Source: Alentia gelatinosa
Taxonomy: Eukaryota; Annelida; Polychaeta; Phyllodocida; Polynoidae
NCBI GenBank assembly: GCA_950022655.1
Contig: OX465584.1
Span: 26,881,469-26,945,468, forward strand
DNA length: 64,000 bases
Reading direction: 5' to 3'
Position numbers and translations under genes: made by a program. Under the pieces are notes generated by a model, which was given only the letters and a program-made list of their open reading frames with translations, was not told the origin of the DNA and searched no databases. This document shows, piece by piece, positions 1 through 13,600 of the stretch. Position 1 is the first letter of the stretch, and each line of letters starts with the position of its first letter.

Positions 1-131
1 GGTGGGCCCTCAGGTTCCTGAGGGGTTTCTTCCAGAACTTTTGATCTTTTTATCTTGCCAAAAGGATATATTGATTATTGTTGTCATGTCAGTCTTTAGT
101 CTATTCTGTGCATAAATGAATGTCTTTGCAG
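1..131 (+). other. 3' part of a C-to-A intron at the left edge
   Basis: Matches the end of the introns before A2-A9, including GGTGGGCCCTCAGGTTCCTG at position 1 and the acceptor TTTGCAG ending at 131. This implies a further C module just left of the window. Confidence 0.85.
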
Positions 132-1647
132 GGAATGCATGTGCCAAGGGTGCATGCCATGATCGAACAGAGTGCATTCCTGAACATCTGGGTGGATTCC
201 GCTGCAGGTGTTCTCATATGGAAGGGCCACAAACACCTTTATGTAGTAAGTACATACTTCCATCATTTACACCCATACATTTGTATTAAGTGTCAGATCA
301 CCCATACCTTTAAGAAGTACTCTTTTATGTGCTATTTTGAATTTTGAAGTTTCTACATACTTTTAAGTCAGACATGACCATTTATCTCAGTCAGTGTTTA
401 ACCCTAGGACTTGTGTCATACACCTGTCCTTAGAGTGAATACAGGGCCACCTGCCAAAGGCCTGCACTTGCATGAAAAAAAATTGAAAAATATGTCAAAA
501 ATACTTGAATGGATCCTATGCTACTACATTGGATTGGGTTGTTCAGTCTTGTTCTTACTCATGTTCTTATTAGATAATCTATGAATGATTATAAGGCTGT
601 ATGAATTTTGGAAGCCACTTTTCATATATTAAGATGTACATATAGTTATATCTCCTCTTAACCAATTTCAGATCCAGTCATTGCAATTCGAATGCTTATC
701 AAAGATGTGCCATTTACCCCAGAGCTCGAGCATGTGGAAAGTCCTCATTTCAAAGAGCATCTTTCAAGTTTGCTTTTAAAGGTATGATATACTGAGACAC
801 TCCCAAGCATGGGACAATGAATGTCTTGAGGCACTCTTATATTTATCACAATAATTGAAAAGGTCTATAACATAATTTTTCAAAGTGTATGTTCACTTGT
901 AACTAAGGCCATATGTATTGAACTTAACCCATTTATTCTGGTTGATGCTTTGAGGAATCAATCAGGACTGGCCTGGTCATGCCTTGAGGCATCATTTACA
1001 AAATGAATCTTTCATGTAATATAATTGGACATTTTGGCCCAATAAACATGACTTTTTCAAAGAATGTAGGTACAATATATTATATTAAATATTTTTAGTT
1101 GAAATGAGAAGAATGTTAATGATCATGTTTTATGCCATGTGATGGGAAAAGAAAATTTTCACCATCAGTCTCTAGTACCTGGTTCCTAGCGGTATGCATC
1201 TGAACTAGGAAACAGCCCTATGCCCTATTCGCTCACAATAAGGTTGAACAATCATCACTTTTTCTCAAATGATTAAAATTTTTGTAATCTCTGACCTTCT
1301 TTTTGGAAATTCATGTCCTGTCAAATCTGAGTGTATTTACCAGCATCACACTTCATAACAGGGACCCATTGTATTGTATTCATGAATTCATATGATATTT
1401 TTTCCATTGAAAATGTAGGTGAAGAGAAGAATCCAATATGTTCTGCAATCGGACTTCAAGTCATTACACCTGATAAGGGTCAGCAGACCTACAGGTACAG
1501 AAGCCTACCTCACAGAATTGACTCCAGCTGTTACAGTTGAACTTCATGTGGCTCTCACTCATCGTAACCATACCTTAGTGAAGAATTTCCAGGATAATTT
1601 CCATGCCTCAAGCATCTCTCCAGAAATAGTTTTCTCTGTGGAAGCAG
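132..1647 (+). CDS. Module A1 (EGF + SEA)
   Basis: Exons 132-245, 672-781 and 1419-1647. Type A has an EGF starting GNACAKGACHDRTEC, without an N-glycosylation sequon, and a SEA half starting NPVIAIRMLIKDVPF. The second SEA half starts VKRRIQYVLQSD and carries the sequon N-H-T (THRNHTLV). Differences from the type A consensus are K for R in QSDFKS and V in the terminal VEAG. The last donor is GTTAGT rather than GTAAGT. Confidence 0.87.
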
Positions 1648-4600
1648 GTTAGTATCTATCTCTTTACCATGATGATTCCCATTGCTTTCAACAACATTTC
1701 TCATTCAAAGGCATTTATCAAATATCTATTGTTGATGTCAAAACAGAATATGGTTCTTTCTGTGCCTGATTCAATGACTTTCATCTTTGAAGGGAATGCA
1801 TGTGACAAGGAGAAGTGCCAGAATGGAACAGAATGTATTCCTAAATCTCATGGGAAATTCAACTGCAGGTGCTCTCAAATAGAAGGACTCCAAACACCAT
1901 TGTGCTGTAAGTATATTTTCCATCATCTTATCCGCACTGTCAAAGTAATATTCATACAAACTTCATACATCTAAGTTAGGAGTAACTAGATACACTACAA
2001 TCTTTATATATCCTTATCCATTGTTTCATCTCCCTACTATGTACATAACATGTTTATTGATAATGCATAACCATATTTCCATATATGTATCTCATTCTAT
2101 CCTTATTGACCACTTTCAGCTCCATACATACCTATTCGATTGGTCATCAAAGATGTGCCATTTACCCAGGCCCTTGAACATCTGGGAAGTCCTGAATTCA
2201 AAGAACATCTATCAATGTTACTTGTCCATGTAGGTGCCAATGAGTTAATCATTACTCTGAATTGTTTCTAATCCAATCACCAAATGAAACTTCGAGTTAT
2301 TTTTAAAAAGAGTGTTTGGAAGATGTTTCTGAAGGAGAAATGTACATGATTTGATGTCTACTTCCTTTAAAAAACCCAATTTCATTCTAATTGATCTGCA
2401 AAGTGTAATACGACTTTGTTTTTTACATGCTTTCCAGGTCAAGAGAAGAGTCCAGTTCATTCTTCAATCAGCATATGAATCCTCACACCTGATAAGGGTC
2501 AGACGATCTACAGGTGCAGAAGCCTTTATCACCGATTTCACTCCTACAGTTACAGTTGAGCTTCATGTGGCTGTAACTTATCGCACACCTTATTTGGTCC
2601 AGCATTTCCGGGCTACATTCCACCCTTCAACAATCTCTCGAAATATTGTTCATTCTACTGAAGCAGGTAGGTCATTCATTTTCATCAAAGGATCAATGAA
2701 TGGTAATGCAGCAGATTCACCTGCCAACAAGTTGGGCACTGACTATTTGGTCAGTGAACAAAAGTCAGGAGGTGTTTGTTCTTGAGGGTTTATCTTTGCC
2801 TTATGATAAGCAACCTCAAATCCTACAACATTTCACACCTTATGACTGATTTTTCTAGCATTGCATTATAAGTAACTGAGAAATTATTAGTGTTCCTACA
2901 TAGATCCATTATGTCATTATGTCTACACAGATGGATAACACATATCATCCCACTAGTAACCTAATGTTTGCCTACCATACCCTGATTATTGTTTAAAAAT
3001 ATGACAGTAAGCCAGACCTAATACACATGTTTATGCCATCTATTTTTCTACATAACACTGTACAATATAAAGCAATTAGTATCTATAATTTCAATTTTTA
3101 TCCAAATATTGTAGGTCTCGCTTGTGAGAAAAGCAAGTGATAGCCTAGGGTTGAGAAATACAGTAGGAAACTGACTGAGTAGTGCAGTGACTGTAGTTCT
3201 TTGTTGGAAAAGTTTAGTTGTTCTCACAAAGTAGTTGACCATCAGAGAATTATGAAAATCGAGATAATGGTAAAATATACATATGGAATTGATCAGAGCA
3301 CGCTTTTCTTTACCTTAATATGCCAAAATATCTGATAAAATAGGTTTAAGAAGCATTGTTTTGATCAATGCAAGAGGGTAGACCCTCTCATTATTTACTA
3401 CTATTGAAACAGGACCCTGTTTTAGATCAATGGAAAGTGTGAGGATGTGGGACAGGTTTCAGTATAGATTGCCTGCTTTGTTGAAGTTGCCACCAAATGA
3501 TAAAACTTCGAAATCTGTCGTAAATGAATATCATGTGATCATGGGTAAACAAGTTATATTGTGTCTAGAAGTTTTGCAATGCTTGGTTTAAAATGTTTCC
3601 TTACCAAATTTCAAATCATCAATTCTTCAAGGCAATGCATGTGAAAAGTCTGAATGCCGCAATGGTACAGAGTGTGTTCCAAAACATGAGGATGACTTCA
3701 AATGCAATTGTATCCAAATGGCTGACCCACAGACACCATTGTGTTGTGAGTATATATTACCCTCATCTTTTCAAAGTAATTACATGTTATTTCATTATAT
3801 TGAAGCACAATTTTGTCACTCAAATTCGGATGTACCTTGAAAATTGATCATGTATACAATTTGAAGTATGTGTGTCACAAACAATTTCAGATCCATATAT
3901 TCGTGTTAAATTGGTCATCAAAAATGTGCCATTTAGCCCTGAGCTTGAATATATGGGAAGTGAAGAATTTAAGAAACATCTTTCAAGGATACTCTTAAAG
4001 GTAAGATCACATTGAATTCCTTTAACAAAGGGTGAACCTTTGAGTTTCCTTATATTCAATATTGAAAAATGAAATACCAAGAAGTTGAATTGTACAAATA
4101 ACTTTTTAGAATAACCTACATTTCCTCTCAAAACAAAACATGCATTCATTTAGAAAAGATCATTTGTCCCAAGGAGATATAACCCCTTACGAACCCTGAA
4201 AAGTTCAAGAAATCAGTCGGGTATTTATTTACAAAAACATTTACAACTGATTTTAAAATCAACATTATATTGCAGCCCATCTGTAAAAACCTTCTCTTTT
4301 ACTACAGGTGTCAATAATCACACTTCAATCTGTTCACTTGCCATACTTAAGGTGACAAGAAAATGAATGCTGTCCATTTATGGTCTTAGAGGGTTTACCT
4401 TGAAGCCTCTCTGAAAAAATCTTAAACAGCTTCTATGAAAAACCTCACATGATTTGTTTTAGGTGAGGAGAAGAATCCATCACATTCTGCAATCAGCCTA
4501 CAGGTCATTACACCTGATAAGGGTCACCCGACCTAAAGGCACAGAAGTTGACTTCACAGATTTGTCTCCAGCAGTTACCATTGATCTTCATGTGGCTGTC

Positions 4601-7600
4601 ACGCATCGTACTACTGTGTTGGTCAAGGATCTCCAAGATGATTTACATGCCTTGAGCATAGATCCAGACATTGTTTTCTCATCTGAGGGAGGTAAGTATA
4701 TTTTCCTAAACATCGTAACTCTAATTAGTTTGAAATGCATTTTTCATGGAAAATTATGGTACATATATTGATAACTGGATCAAAATTATTTCCTGTCTAT
4801 CCCATTCTCCTTCCCTGATGTAGATGTGAATTGATTTGCTATTGTTATCAAGTTTCTCTGAGTTTTCCATGTCGGTGGGCCCTCAGGTTCCTGAGGGGTT
4901 TCTTCCAGAACTTTTGATCTTTTTATCTCGCCAAAAGGATATATTGATTATTGTTGTCATGTTAGTCTATAGTCTATTCTGTGCATACATGAATGTCTTT
5001 GCAGGGAATGCATGTGCCAAGGGTGCATGCCATGATCGAACAGAGTGCATTCCTGAACATCTGGGTGGATTCCGCTGCAGGTGTTCTCATATGGAAGGGC
5101 CACAAACACCTTTATGTAGTAAGTACATACTTCCATCATTTACACCCATACATTTGTATTAAGTGTCAGATCACCCATACCTTTAAGAAGTACTCTTTTA
5201 TGTGCTATTTTGAATTTTGAAGTTTCTACATACTTTTAAGTCAGACATGACCATTTATCTCAGTCAGTGTTTAACCCTAGGACTTGTGTCATGCACCTGT
5301 CCTTAGAGTGAATACAGGGCCACCTGCCAAAGGCCTGCACTTGCATGAACAAATGGAAAAATATGTCAATAATGCTTGAATGGATCCTATGCTACTACAT
5401 TGGATTGGGTTGTTCAGTCTTGTTCACTAACACTCAAGCATGCATAAAGATTCTACCGACCAATCATCATTTGCTGTGTGTATATATATATATATCTCTG
5501 TTATGATTGAGGTTAGATTTTTGGAGCTCATCAAATGTCCATGGGTTTCAAGATCAAGTTAAATGATATCATCTTACAAAGAGACTGGATACTCAGGTTC
5601 TTATTAGATAATCTATGAATGATTATAAGGCTGTATGAATTTTGGAAGCCACTTTTCATATATTTAGATGTACATATAGTTATATCTCCTCTTAACCAAT
5701 TTCAGATCCATTCATTGCAATTCGAATGCTTATCAAAGATGTGCCATTTACCCCAGAGCTCGAGCATGTGGAAAGTCCTCATTTCAAAGAGCATCTTTCA
5801 AGTTTGCTTTTAAAGGTATGATATACTGAACCTGTAAACCTTATAAGTCAGGACCATGTGTTAAGACACTCCCAAGCATGGGACATTGAATGTCTTGAGG
5901 CACTCTTATATTTATCACAATAATTGAAAAGGTTTATAACATAATTTTTCAAGGTGTATGTCCACTTGTAACTAAGGCCATATGTATTGAACTTAACCCA
6001 TTTATTCTGGTTGATGCCTTGAGGAATCAATCAGAACTGGCCTGGTCATGCCTTGAGGCATCATTTACAAAATGAATCTTTCATGTAATAAAATTGGACA
6101 TTTTGGCCCAATAAACATGACTTTTTCAAAGAATATAGGTAAAATATATTATATTTAATATTTATAGTTGAAATGAGAAGAATGTTAATGATCATGTTTT
6201 ATGCCATGTGATGGGAAAAGAAAATTTTCACAATCAGTCTCTAGTACCTGGTTCCTAGCAGTATGCATCTGAACTAGGAAATAGCCCTATGCCCTATTCG
6301 CTCACAATAAGGTTGAACAATCACCACTTTTTCTCAAATGATTAAAATTTTTGTAATCTTTGACCTTCTTTTTGGAAATTCATGTCCTGTCAAATCTGAG
6401 TGTATTTACCAGCATCACACTTCATAACAGGGACCCATTGTATTGTATTCATGAATTCATATATTTTTTCCATTGAAAATGTAGGTGAAGAGAAGAATCC
6501 AATATCTTCTGCAATCGGACTTCAGGTCATTACACCTGATAAGGGTCAGCAGACCTACAGGTACAGAAGCCTACCTTACAGAATTGACTCCAGCTGTTAC
6601 AGTTGAACTTCATGTGGCTCTCACTCATCGTAACCATACTTTAGTGAAGAATTTCCAGGATAATTTCCATGCCTCAAGCATCTCTCCAGAAATAGTTTTC
6701 TCTGTGGAAGCAGGTTAGTATCTATCTCTTTACCATGATGATTCCCATTGCTTTTAACAACATTTCTCATTCAAAGGCATTTGTCAAATATCTATTGTTG
6801 ATGTCAAAACAGAATATGGTTCTTTCTGTGCCTGATTCAATGACTTTCATCTTTGAAGGGAATGCATGTCACAAGGATAAGTGCCAGAATGGAACAGAAT
6901 GTATTCCTAAATCTCATGGGAAATTCAACTGCAGGTGCTCTCAAATAGAAGGACTCCAAACACCATTGTGCTGTAAGTATATTTTCCATCATCTTATCCG
7001 CACTGTCAAAGTAATATTCATACAAACTTCATACATCTAAGTTAGGAGTAACTAGATACACTACAATCTTTATATATCCTTATCCATTGTTTCTTCTCCC
7101 TACTATGTACATAACATGTTTATTGATAATGCATAACCATATTTCCATATATGTATCTCATTCTATCCTTATTGACCACTTTCAGCTCCATACATACCTA
7201 TTCGATTGGTCATCAAAGATGTGCCATTTACCCAGGCCCTTGAACATCTGGGAAGTCCTGAATTCAAAGAACATCTATCAATGTTACTTGTCCATGTAGG
7301 TGCCAATGAGTTAATCATTACTCTGAATTGTTTCTAATCCAATCACCAAATGAAACTTCGAGTTATTTTTAAAAAGAGTGTTTGGAAGATGTTTCTGAAG
7401 GAGAAATGTACATGATTTGATGTCTACTTCCTTTAAAAAACCCAATTTCATTCTAATTGATCTGCAAAGTGTAATACGACTTTGTTTTTTACATGCTTTC
7501 CAGGTCAAGAGAAGAGTCCAGTTCATTCTTCAATCAGCATATGAATCCTTACACCTGATAAGGGTCAGACGATCTACAGGTGCAGAAGCCTTTATCACCG

Positions 7601-10600
7601 ATTTCACTCCTACAGTTACAGTTGAGCTTCATGTGGCTGTAACTTATCGCACACCTTATTTGGTCCAGCATTTCCGGGCTACATTCCACCCTTCAACAAT
7701 CTCTCGAAATATTGTTCATTCTACTGAGGCAGGTAGGTCATTCATTTTCATCAAAGGATCAACGAATGGTAATGCAGCAGATTCACCTGCCAACAAGTTG
7801 GGCACTGACTATTTGGTCAGTGAACAAAAGTCAGGAGGTGTTTGTTCTTGAGGGTTTATCTTTGCCTTATGATAAGCAACTTCAAATCTTACAACATTTC
7901 ACACCTTATGACTGATTTTTCTAGCATTGCATTATAAGTAACTGAGAAATTATTAGTGTTCCTACATGGATCCATTATGTCATTATGTCTACAAAGATGG
8001 ATAACACATATCATTACCCCAGATCCCAAATGAAACAAGAGGAAAGCCGGAGTGGGCTTATAAAATTTTATATATATTACTTATTGATTTTAATAAGGTT
8101 ATACAATGAATATCAATAATAATGAAAAGTGTATAATTGACATATGTATATTGTTTTCAATTATGAACAATATATGAGAACATAATGAAGTTATTATGTA
8201 ATATTACATAGTTATGGGTAACATGTAATAATAAGATAATAAAAATAGCCCCTACGAGTGAGAGTGAGTAGAGAGAAAAGAGGTGAGGGTGGGTGGGAAG
8301 AAAAAGTATGTGTGTAGTGTGTGAGACCTGAAGAGGAAGTGAGGCAGAGTACAGTGTCGACCTAGCGCACTTTGATGTTTAGTGCGGCCGACAGTACAGA
8401 GGTGGTGCAGGGGTGCGGGAGTACAGAGGGGTTTCACCAGGGGGGGCAATGACCATCCCTGACCATAGGCCATGGGTAACCCATTACCCCAGATCCCAAA
8501 TGAAACAAGAGGAAAGCCGGAGTGGGCTTATAAAATTTTATTAAATTTTATATATATTACTTATTGATATTAATAAGGTTATACAATGAATATCAATAAT
8601 AATGAAAAGTGTATAATTGACATATGTATATTGTTGTCAATTATGAACAATATATGAGAACATAATGAAGTTATTATGTAATATTACATAGTTATGGGTA
8701 ACATGTAATAATAAGATAATAAAAATAGCCAAGAAGCCAATAGTTATAGGGAGAGGTGGGTTGGGAAAAGAGAAAAGTTCACTTTCTGAAGTAAAGGGAC
8801 TGAATGAGGGAGTTATTGACAGTCCATAGGTCGGAGACCTTGATGTAGGCACGATGTGCCTGGGATTTCCACCCTCCATACCTCTGGATATTGAGTTCAG
8901 GTATGCCAGCCTGGAATGCCTGCGTGGCAGTGGCCTTCCTGAGGCTGTGGAGGGTGAATGTTTTCACGGTCTGGCCTGTGGCCTGCAGAAGGCGATCCCA
9001 CTCCCTTGTCATCATCCGGGAGGTAATGATTGTTCCGTCGGGCAACGTGAGGAAAGGATCCCGTAGAGAAGCCGTAGGGGCCACCCGTAGTAGCTGTCGA
9101 ATCGCGTGTCGGGGGCAGATCCTGAGGTCTTCCGCGGCCTCCAGGCGCATAACCTTCTGCTCCCCCACGTGCTGGAGATTCTTGCCGGCTTTTATCGTGA
9201 TCATCACGTGCCGTTGGCCGACGACCACGTCCCCTCGTGTTAGGTGTCGTGCCGGATCGAACGCCCGTGCTGACTGCGGCGCCACCTCGCCCTGCCGTAG
9301 GGCTGCGTAATATATCAAAAGCAGGCCCGCCCTTATCGCCGTGTGGAGAGGCGATACCGCGAGCTCGTCGAGCACGGCCCGGAAGACGTCCATGGGCACT
9401 GGAGGTTTCACGTTTGGTACGTAGTCCTTGTTCTTTTTCATCCCCTCCAGTGCCCGCCTCACTCGGTGATCCTCTGTCGGGGCCACGTCCCCCCCGTCAG
9501 TCGCAGATGCGCACGGATGTGCGATAAATGGTTCGCGACCGTAGCCGGGGAAGGGGCGTGGTCGGCCACGTACTCCATGTAACTCGTGATGAGGCTCACG
9601 GTCGGTGCCCTCGGGTCGATCTCCATCCTTCGGCAGAACGCTAGGTAGGTGCCCACTGCGGATCGCTGGTTGGCGAGCGTGCCTGGGGCATGCGCCTCTG
9701 ATTGTCGGGCAGATGCTTTCGCCTGGAGTGAAAGAAGCGGCGGATCTGCAGAAGAGACGGAGTATCGGTACAAACGATGCATGTGTACATGGCACGATGG
9801 GATACAGTTCATGGAGACGAGTGAGGGAGGTCGCTTTATCGTAATCAGTTGCAGAAAGGTGGGCCCTGCTCAAGGCATCTGCGATCACGTTTTGAACCCC
9901 GGGGATGTGGGTGAAGACCAACTCCACCTGTAGGCGTGCTTCCACCATCCATGCCTGGCGGGCACACTCCGCCAGGACCCGGTTTCGGGCACGCCCACTG
10001 TTGAGGGTCTGCACAGTCCCGAGGTTATCGCAGAATACCTCGATCCGTGATCCACGGTCCTCGTCCGTGATGAACGTGTGGAGTGCATATATGGTGTTCA
10101 ACGCCTCCAGTTCTGAGATGCACTCCACGGGGTCAAGGACAGGGCACACCTGGCCGGAGTAGGAGAAGCGGCCGTCAGTGCCTCCAACGCCCGAGAGGCA
10201 GGCATCGACAGTGATGCGCCTCGTCGGCGGGCCCCGGGGGATTAGCACGCGTCCATTCCACCCCTCGGCAAACTTCACAAACCAGTCAAGGTCCTGCCGC
10301 ATCTCGGAGTTGATGTTAAGGTAGAACCCCGTCATACCTTGCAGGGCCTCGAGTAACTTGGAGACGAAAACACGTGCCGGCCGAATACACCTCGCCACGT
10401 GTAGTATCCGTCCCAGCACTGACTGCAGCTGTCGCTTCGTGAGGGTGCGGCGTTTCGCGACGGCCGACACGTGAGCACGTATCTCCTCCAACTTGGCCGT
10501 AGGAAGGAGAGATTCATACTACGGGCGTCGATCTCAATACCTAGCCACGTGACGATCTGGCTAGGAACCTGAGCTTTGTCACGTGCCTCGGGGAGGCCCA

Positions 10601-13600
10601 GCTCGACGAACAGGTCACGTGCAATCTGGAAGTCTACGGCCGCCTTACCTCGGTCCTCGGAGAGGATAATCAGATCATCGAGGTACATCGCGGCCGTGAC
10701 TCCTTTCGACCCGAGGATCCCGACGATGGCCTCGGCCACACACTGCATGTGGTACGAGGAGGCACGGGCACCGAATGGCATGGCGGTATCACAATAGTGC
10801 CCGCCCTCCCACGTGAAACACAGCAGGGGCCAATTGAGGGGATCGCACCTGAAGTTCTTGTAGGCACGCGACACGTCGATTGATGACATATATGACGAGG
10901 TACCTGCCCTCACGAGTTTCGTCACGAACTCGTCCACCGTTGGGAGGCCGTGATCTCGTTCCAGTCCGTAGACAGAGTTCTTAATGACGAACGAGTTCAT
11001 GCTGCGCTCCCGCGGGAAAGTCATATCCGTGATGATGCGTCTGTCCACGGTGCCCCGCTTCTCCCGTGTCATGAGCGGCGACACGTGACACCACGGGGAG
11101 AAGGGCGGTTCCTCGAACGGTCCCATCATATTAGAGAAGGTCGCCTCCTTCCCCAGGAACTTCTCTACCTGCTCCGGGTATCCGGTCACACTGGGGTGGT
11201 TGGCCACCCCCCTCGTGTCGGTCTCGGGCCCGAGGTATCCTAGGGGGAAGCCGTAGTAGAGGAGCCCCAGGAGCTCCTCTGAACCTGCCACGTACTTCTC
11301 CCAGGCCGGTAAGTGTAAGTCCGAGGGGACCTGAATCCTGGCGGCGAGGGCGTTTGGTAGCCCCGTCTCCCTCACGGCCCGGTATATGTTGGCATGGGTG
11401 CCAGACCCTACGGCCGTGAAGTCCGGCCATGTCGCCTGGCGGTGATCCCGGAAGGCGAACAGGTCGGTCCGGACACCCTCCCGATGAATTCCGGTCGCGC
11501 ACACTTCCTTTAGTGCTGCGAAATCCGGAGTGTTACTATCCTCGTGGCCGGCCGGCGCAGTAACACTAACACCAGCCACGCTGTAAGACATCGGTAGGGC
11601 GGGGAAAGCGTCGATCCTCTCCTGCGGGAGTGTATTCCCCGTCCCTTTGTTGTTGTTTACCTCGGTCCCCCTTCGTTACATCACACAGCGGGCCGCCGGC
11701 CCCCCTCTCATCCTGGTCTCGCGCCTCGCTTAGTCGCGGGGCGCGGCCTGCCCGTTTTTTTAAGTCGGCTGGGGGTGTTGAAGCACACTCCGGGGTGCCG
11801 CCGCCTTTGTAGTAGGTTGGAGTTGATAACCCGCCTGTGGTACCCGCCGCGGTGTGGGTACAGGGGGAGCCGCCGTGTTGTCATAGCCGTGGCCGTACGT
11901 CAGCTTACGGTTGCAGGCGTGCACCGAGTGACCGCACTTCCTGCGGACCGAGTCACACAAGGTGCACACGTGCAGCCACCGGATGCCCCCCTCTGTGTGG
12001 TTGTTGCGGTGGCGGCACCCCCTCTCGCCATTGAAGTCACGGCAAGGCGCCTCAGATCCCCGAGCGCGTCCAGTCTCCGTGTTGTTACTGGGATTAGAGG
12101 TGTTGGTCGAGGTCATCGCGAGCCGGACGCGCTCCTCCTGTATCCGGCCGTGGTCAGACCAGCGCATCCTGCCGGCCTCCACCTGGTCAAATACGAAATT
12201 ACTCCAGCGCCTCACCGCGGCCCACGGCCGAGCCTGAGCATCGACCGTAACCTGGTGGAGGTGCCGGAACATGTCTGCCCTGTCCTCGGGGAGCAAGGCG
12301 CGTTCATCACTTAACAGGGCCACAAAGCAACTGATATACTCAAGAGGCCCGAGGCCCGACCGTAAATCCAGCTTCTGGTGAAGTGTGTAGACTCCGTCCC
12401 TGTCTATAAACATGTAAGGCTTAGCGGTCGGCCTGCGGGCATTAAGATCTGATAATAGCGAGTTCTTACCCGTGGTCCTGTCGTGACGCATGGCCTCACG
12501 GCCGAACTCCCGTTGAAGGTGGTCCTCGGACATGTACGTCTCTCTCAACTGGCGTGGTGGAGGCAGCAGTCGTTCCGTTTGGTCCTGGGCACAGTCCCGT
12601 GTCCGGTCGGCCGCTGACGCCGCCCGTGAGCCGCTCCTCCGCGATGCCGGCCGAGAGATCTGCATGATGGCGTCCATCTTGCCGTCCATCTGTCGGGACA
12701 TCTTTGAGACGTCGGATTTGACTCCATTCACGTCCGTTTTCACTTCATTCACGTCCGTCCGCATGCCCTTTAGGTTGTTCTCTAGGGCAGTGACCCGTGA
12801 GGCCCGGGAACGACCGCTGGCGCTCGTCCCCTGCTGGGAGACCGAGTCCACGTGGTCGCTCTCCTCAGCCGTTCCTTGCTGCCATAGGGTAACCTCGGAG
12901 TCCGTCTCCGTTGCCGCAGATGCAGCCGCCATCCCGCTTCTGGTCAACATTGTTCACCGTAAATATTTCAAGCTCTGTCTTGCTATGCCTGTACACGGTC
13001 GCCGATATTCAGGGGAATATGTAGACCGGAGGTACGACGGGCGGAATAGCCAAGGTACGAGAGAAGAAAAAGTATGTGTGTAGTGTGTGAGACCTGAAGA
13101 GGAAGTGAGGCAGAGTACAGTGTCGACCTAGCGCACTTTGATGTTTAGTGCGGCCGACAGTACAGAGGCGGCGCAGGGGTGCGCGAGTACAGAGGGGTTT
13201 CACCAGGGGGGGCAATGACCACCCCTGACCATAGGCCATGGGTAACCCATCCCACTAGTAACCTAATGTTTGCCCACCATACCCTGATTATTGTTTAAAA
13301 ATATGACAGTAAGCCAGACCTAATACACATGTTTATGCCATCTATTTTTCTACATGACACTGTACAATATAAAGCAATTAGTATCTATAATTTCAATTTT
13401 TATCCAAATATTCTTCATTCAAAAAGCGATCTACTTGTGGCAGTGGCATAACATGCTGCATCAGGGAAACATTCTCTAGATATAGGCATAAGTGGATCAT
13501 TAGCAACACATTCCAAACACCACGGAGCTTACTGCTATGAGTTTTAATGTGAAGGGATGGTACTTTGGGTTCTGGCCGATGATGAGTGCCATGGCTGAGT

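Larger units (their letters stand above)
132..5004 (+). repeat. Super-repeat R1 (A-B-C), 4,873 bp
   Basis: The shortest unit, with no large transposon. Its B-to-C intron lacks about 200 bp near 3110 that R3 and R6 retain. Confidence 0.85.
8015..13247 (-). mobile_element. PAT/DIRS-type tyrosine-recombinase retrotransposon with split direct repeats
   Basis: A 5,233-bp insertion, GC-rich inside against an AT-rich host. Read on the minus strand the order is A1 repeat, gag-like ORF, reverse transcriptase, RNase H, tyrosine recombinase, then B1-A2-B2. That is the split-direct-repeat layout of PAT and Ngaro elements; DIRS1 itself has inverted ends. No methyltransferase domain was recognised. The trinucleotide CAT occurs at both outer junctions (8012-8014, 13248-13250) and at the B1/A2 joint (8482-8484). 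R1 gives the empty site (ATATCATCCCACTAG near 2943), so one CAT existed before insertion. Known: these elements integrate by recombination of a circular intermediate. Reading-frame breaks suggest this copy is inactive. Confidence 0.85.

Noticed and set aside
120..347. A 75-codon open frame starting MSLQGMHVPRVHAMIEQ, recurring at eight other A EGF exons
   Set aside because: It is an alternate frame of the conserved EGF exon and runs into the intron. The EGF frame has the six cysteines and phase-compatible splice sites; recurrence only reflects the tandem copies.
3820..4149. A 109-codon minus-strand frame over C SEA exons, repeated at 14342, 20742, 29104 and 41975
   Set aside because: It is antisense to the SEA exon and its introns, with no domain similarity. 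Conservation follows from the array duplication.
8012..8484. Reading 8015-8481 as a separate, internally deleted copy inserted in tandem with the full element
   Set aside because: The A1-ORFs-B1-A2-B2 order is exactly the known split-direct-repeat layout, so one element explains everything.
8891..9310. Plus-strand open frames across the GC-rich PAT/DIRS region (also 9237-9527, 11775-12314, 12532-13083)
   Set aside because: They are GC-driven shadows opposite the recombinase, RT and gag frames.
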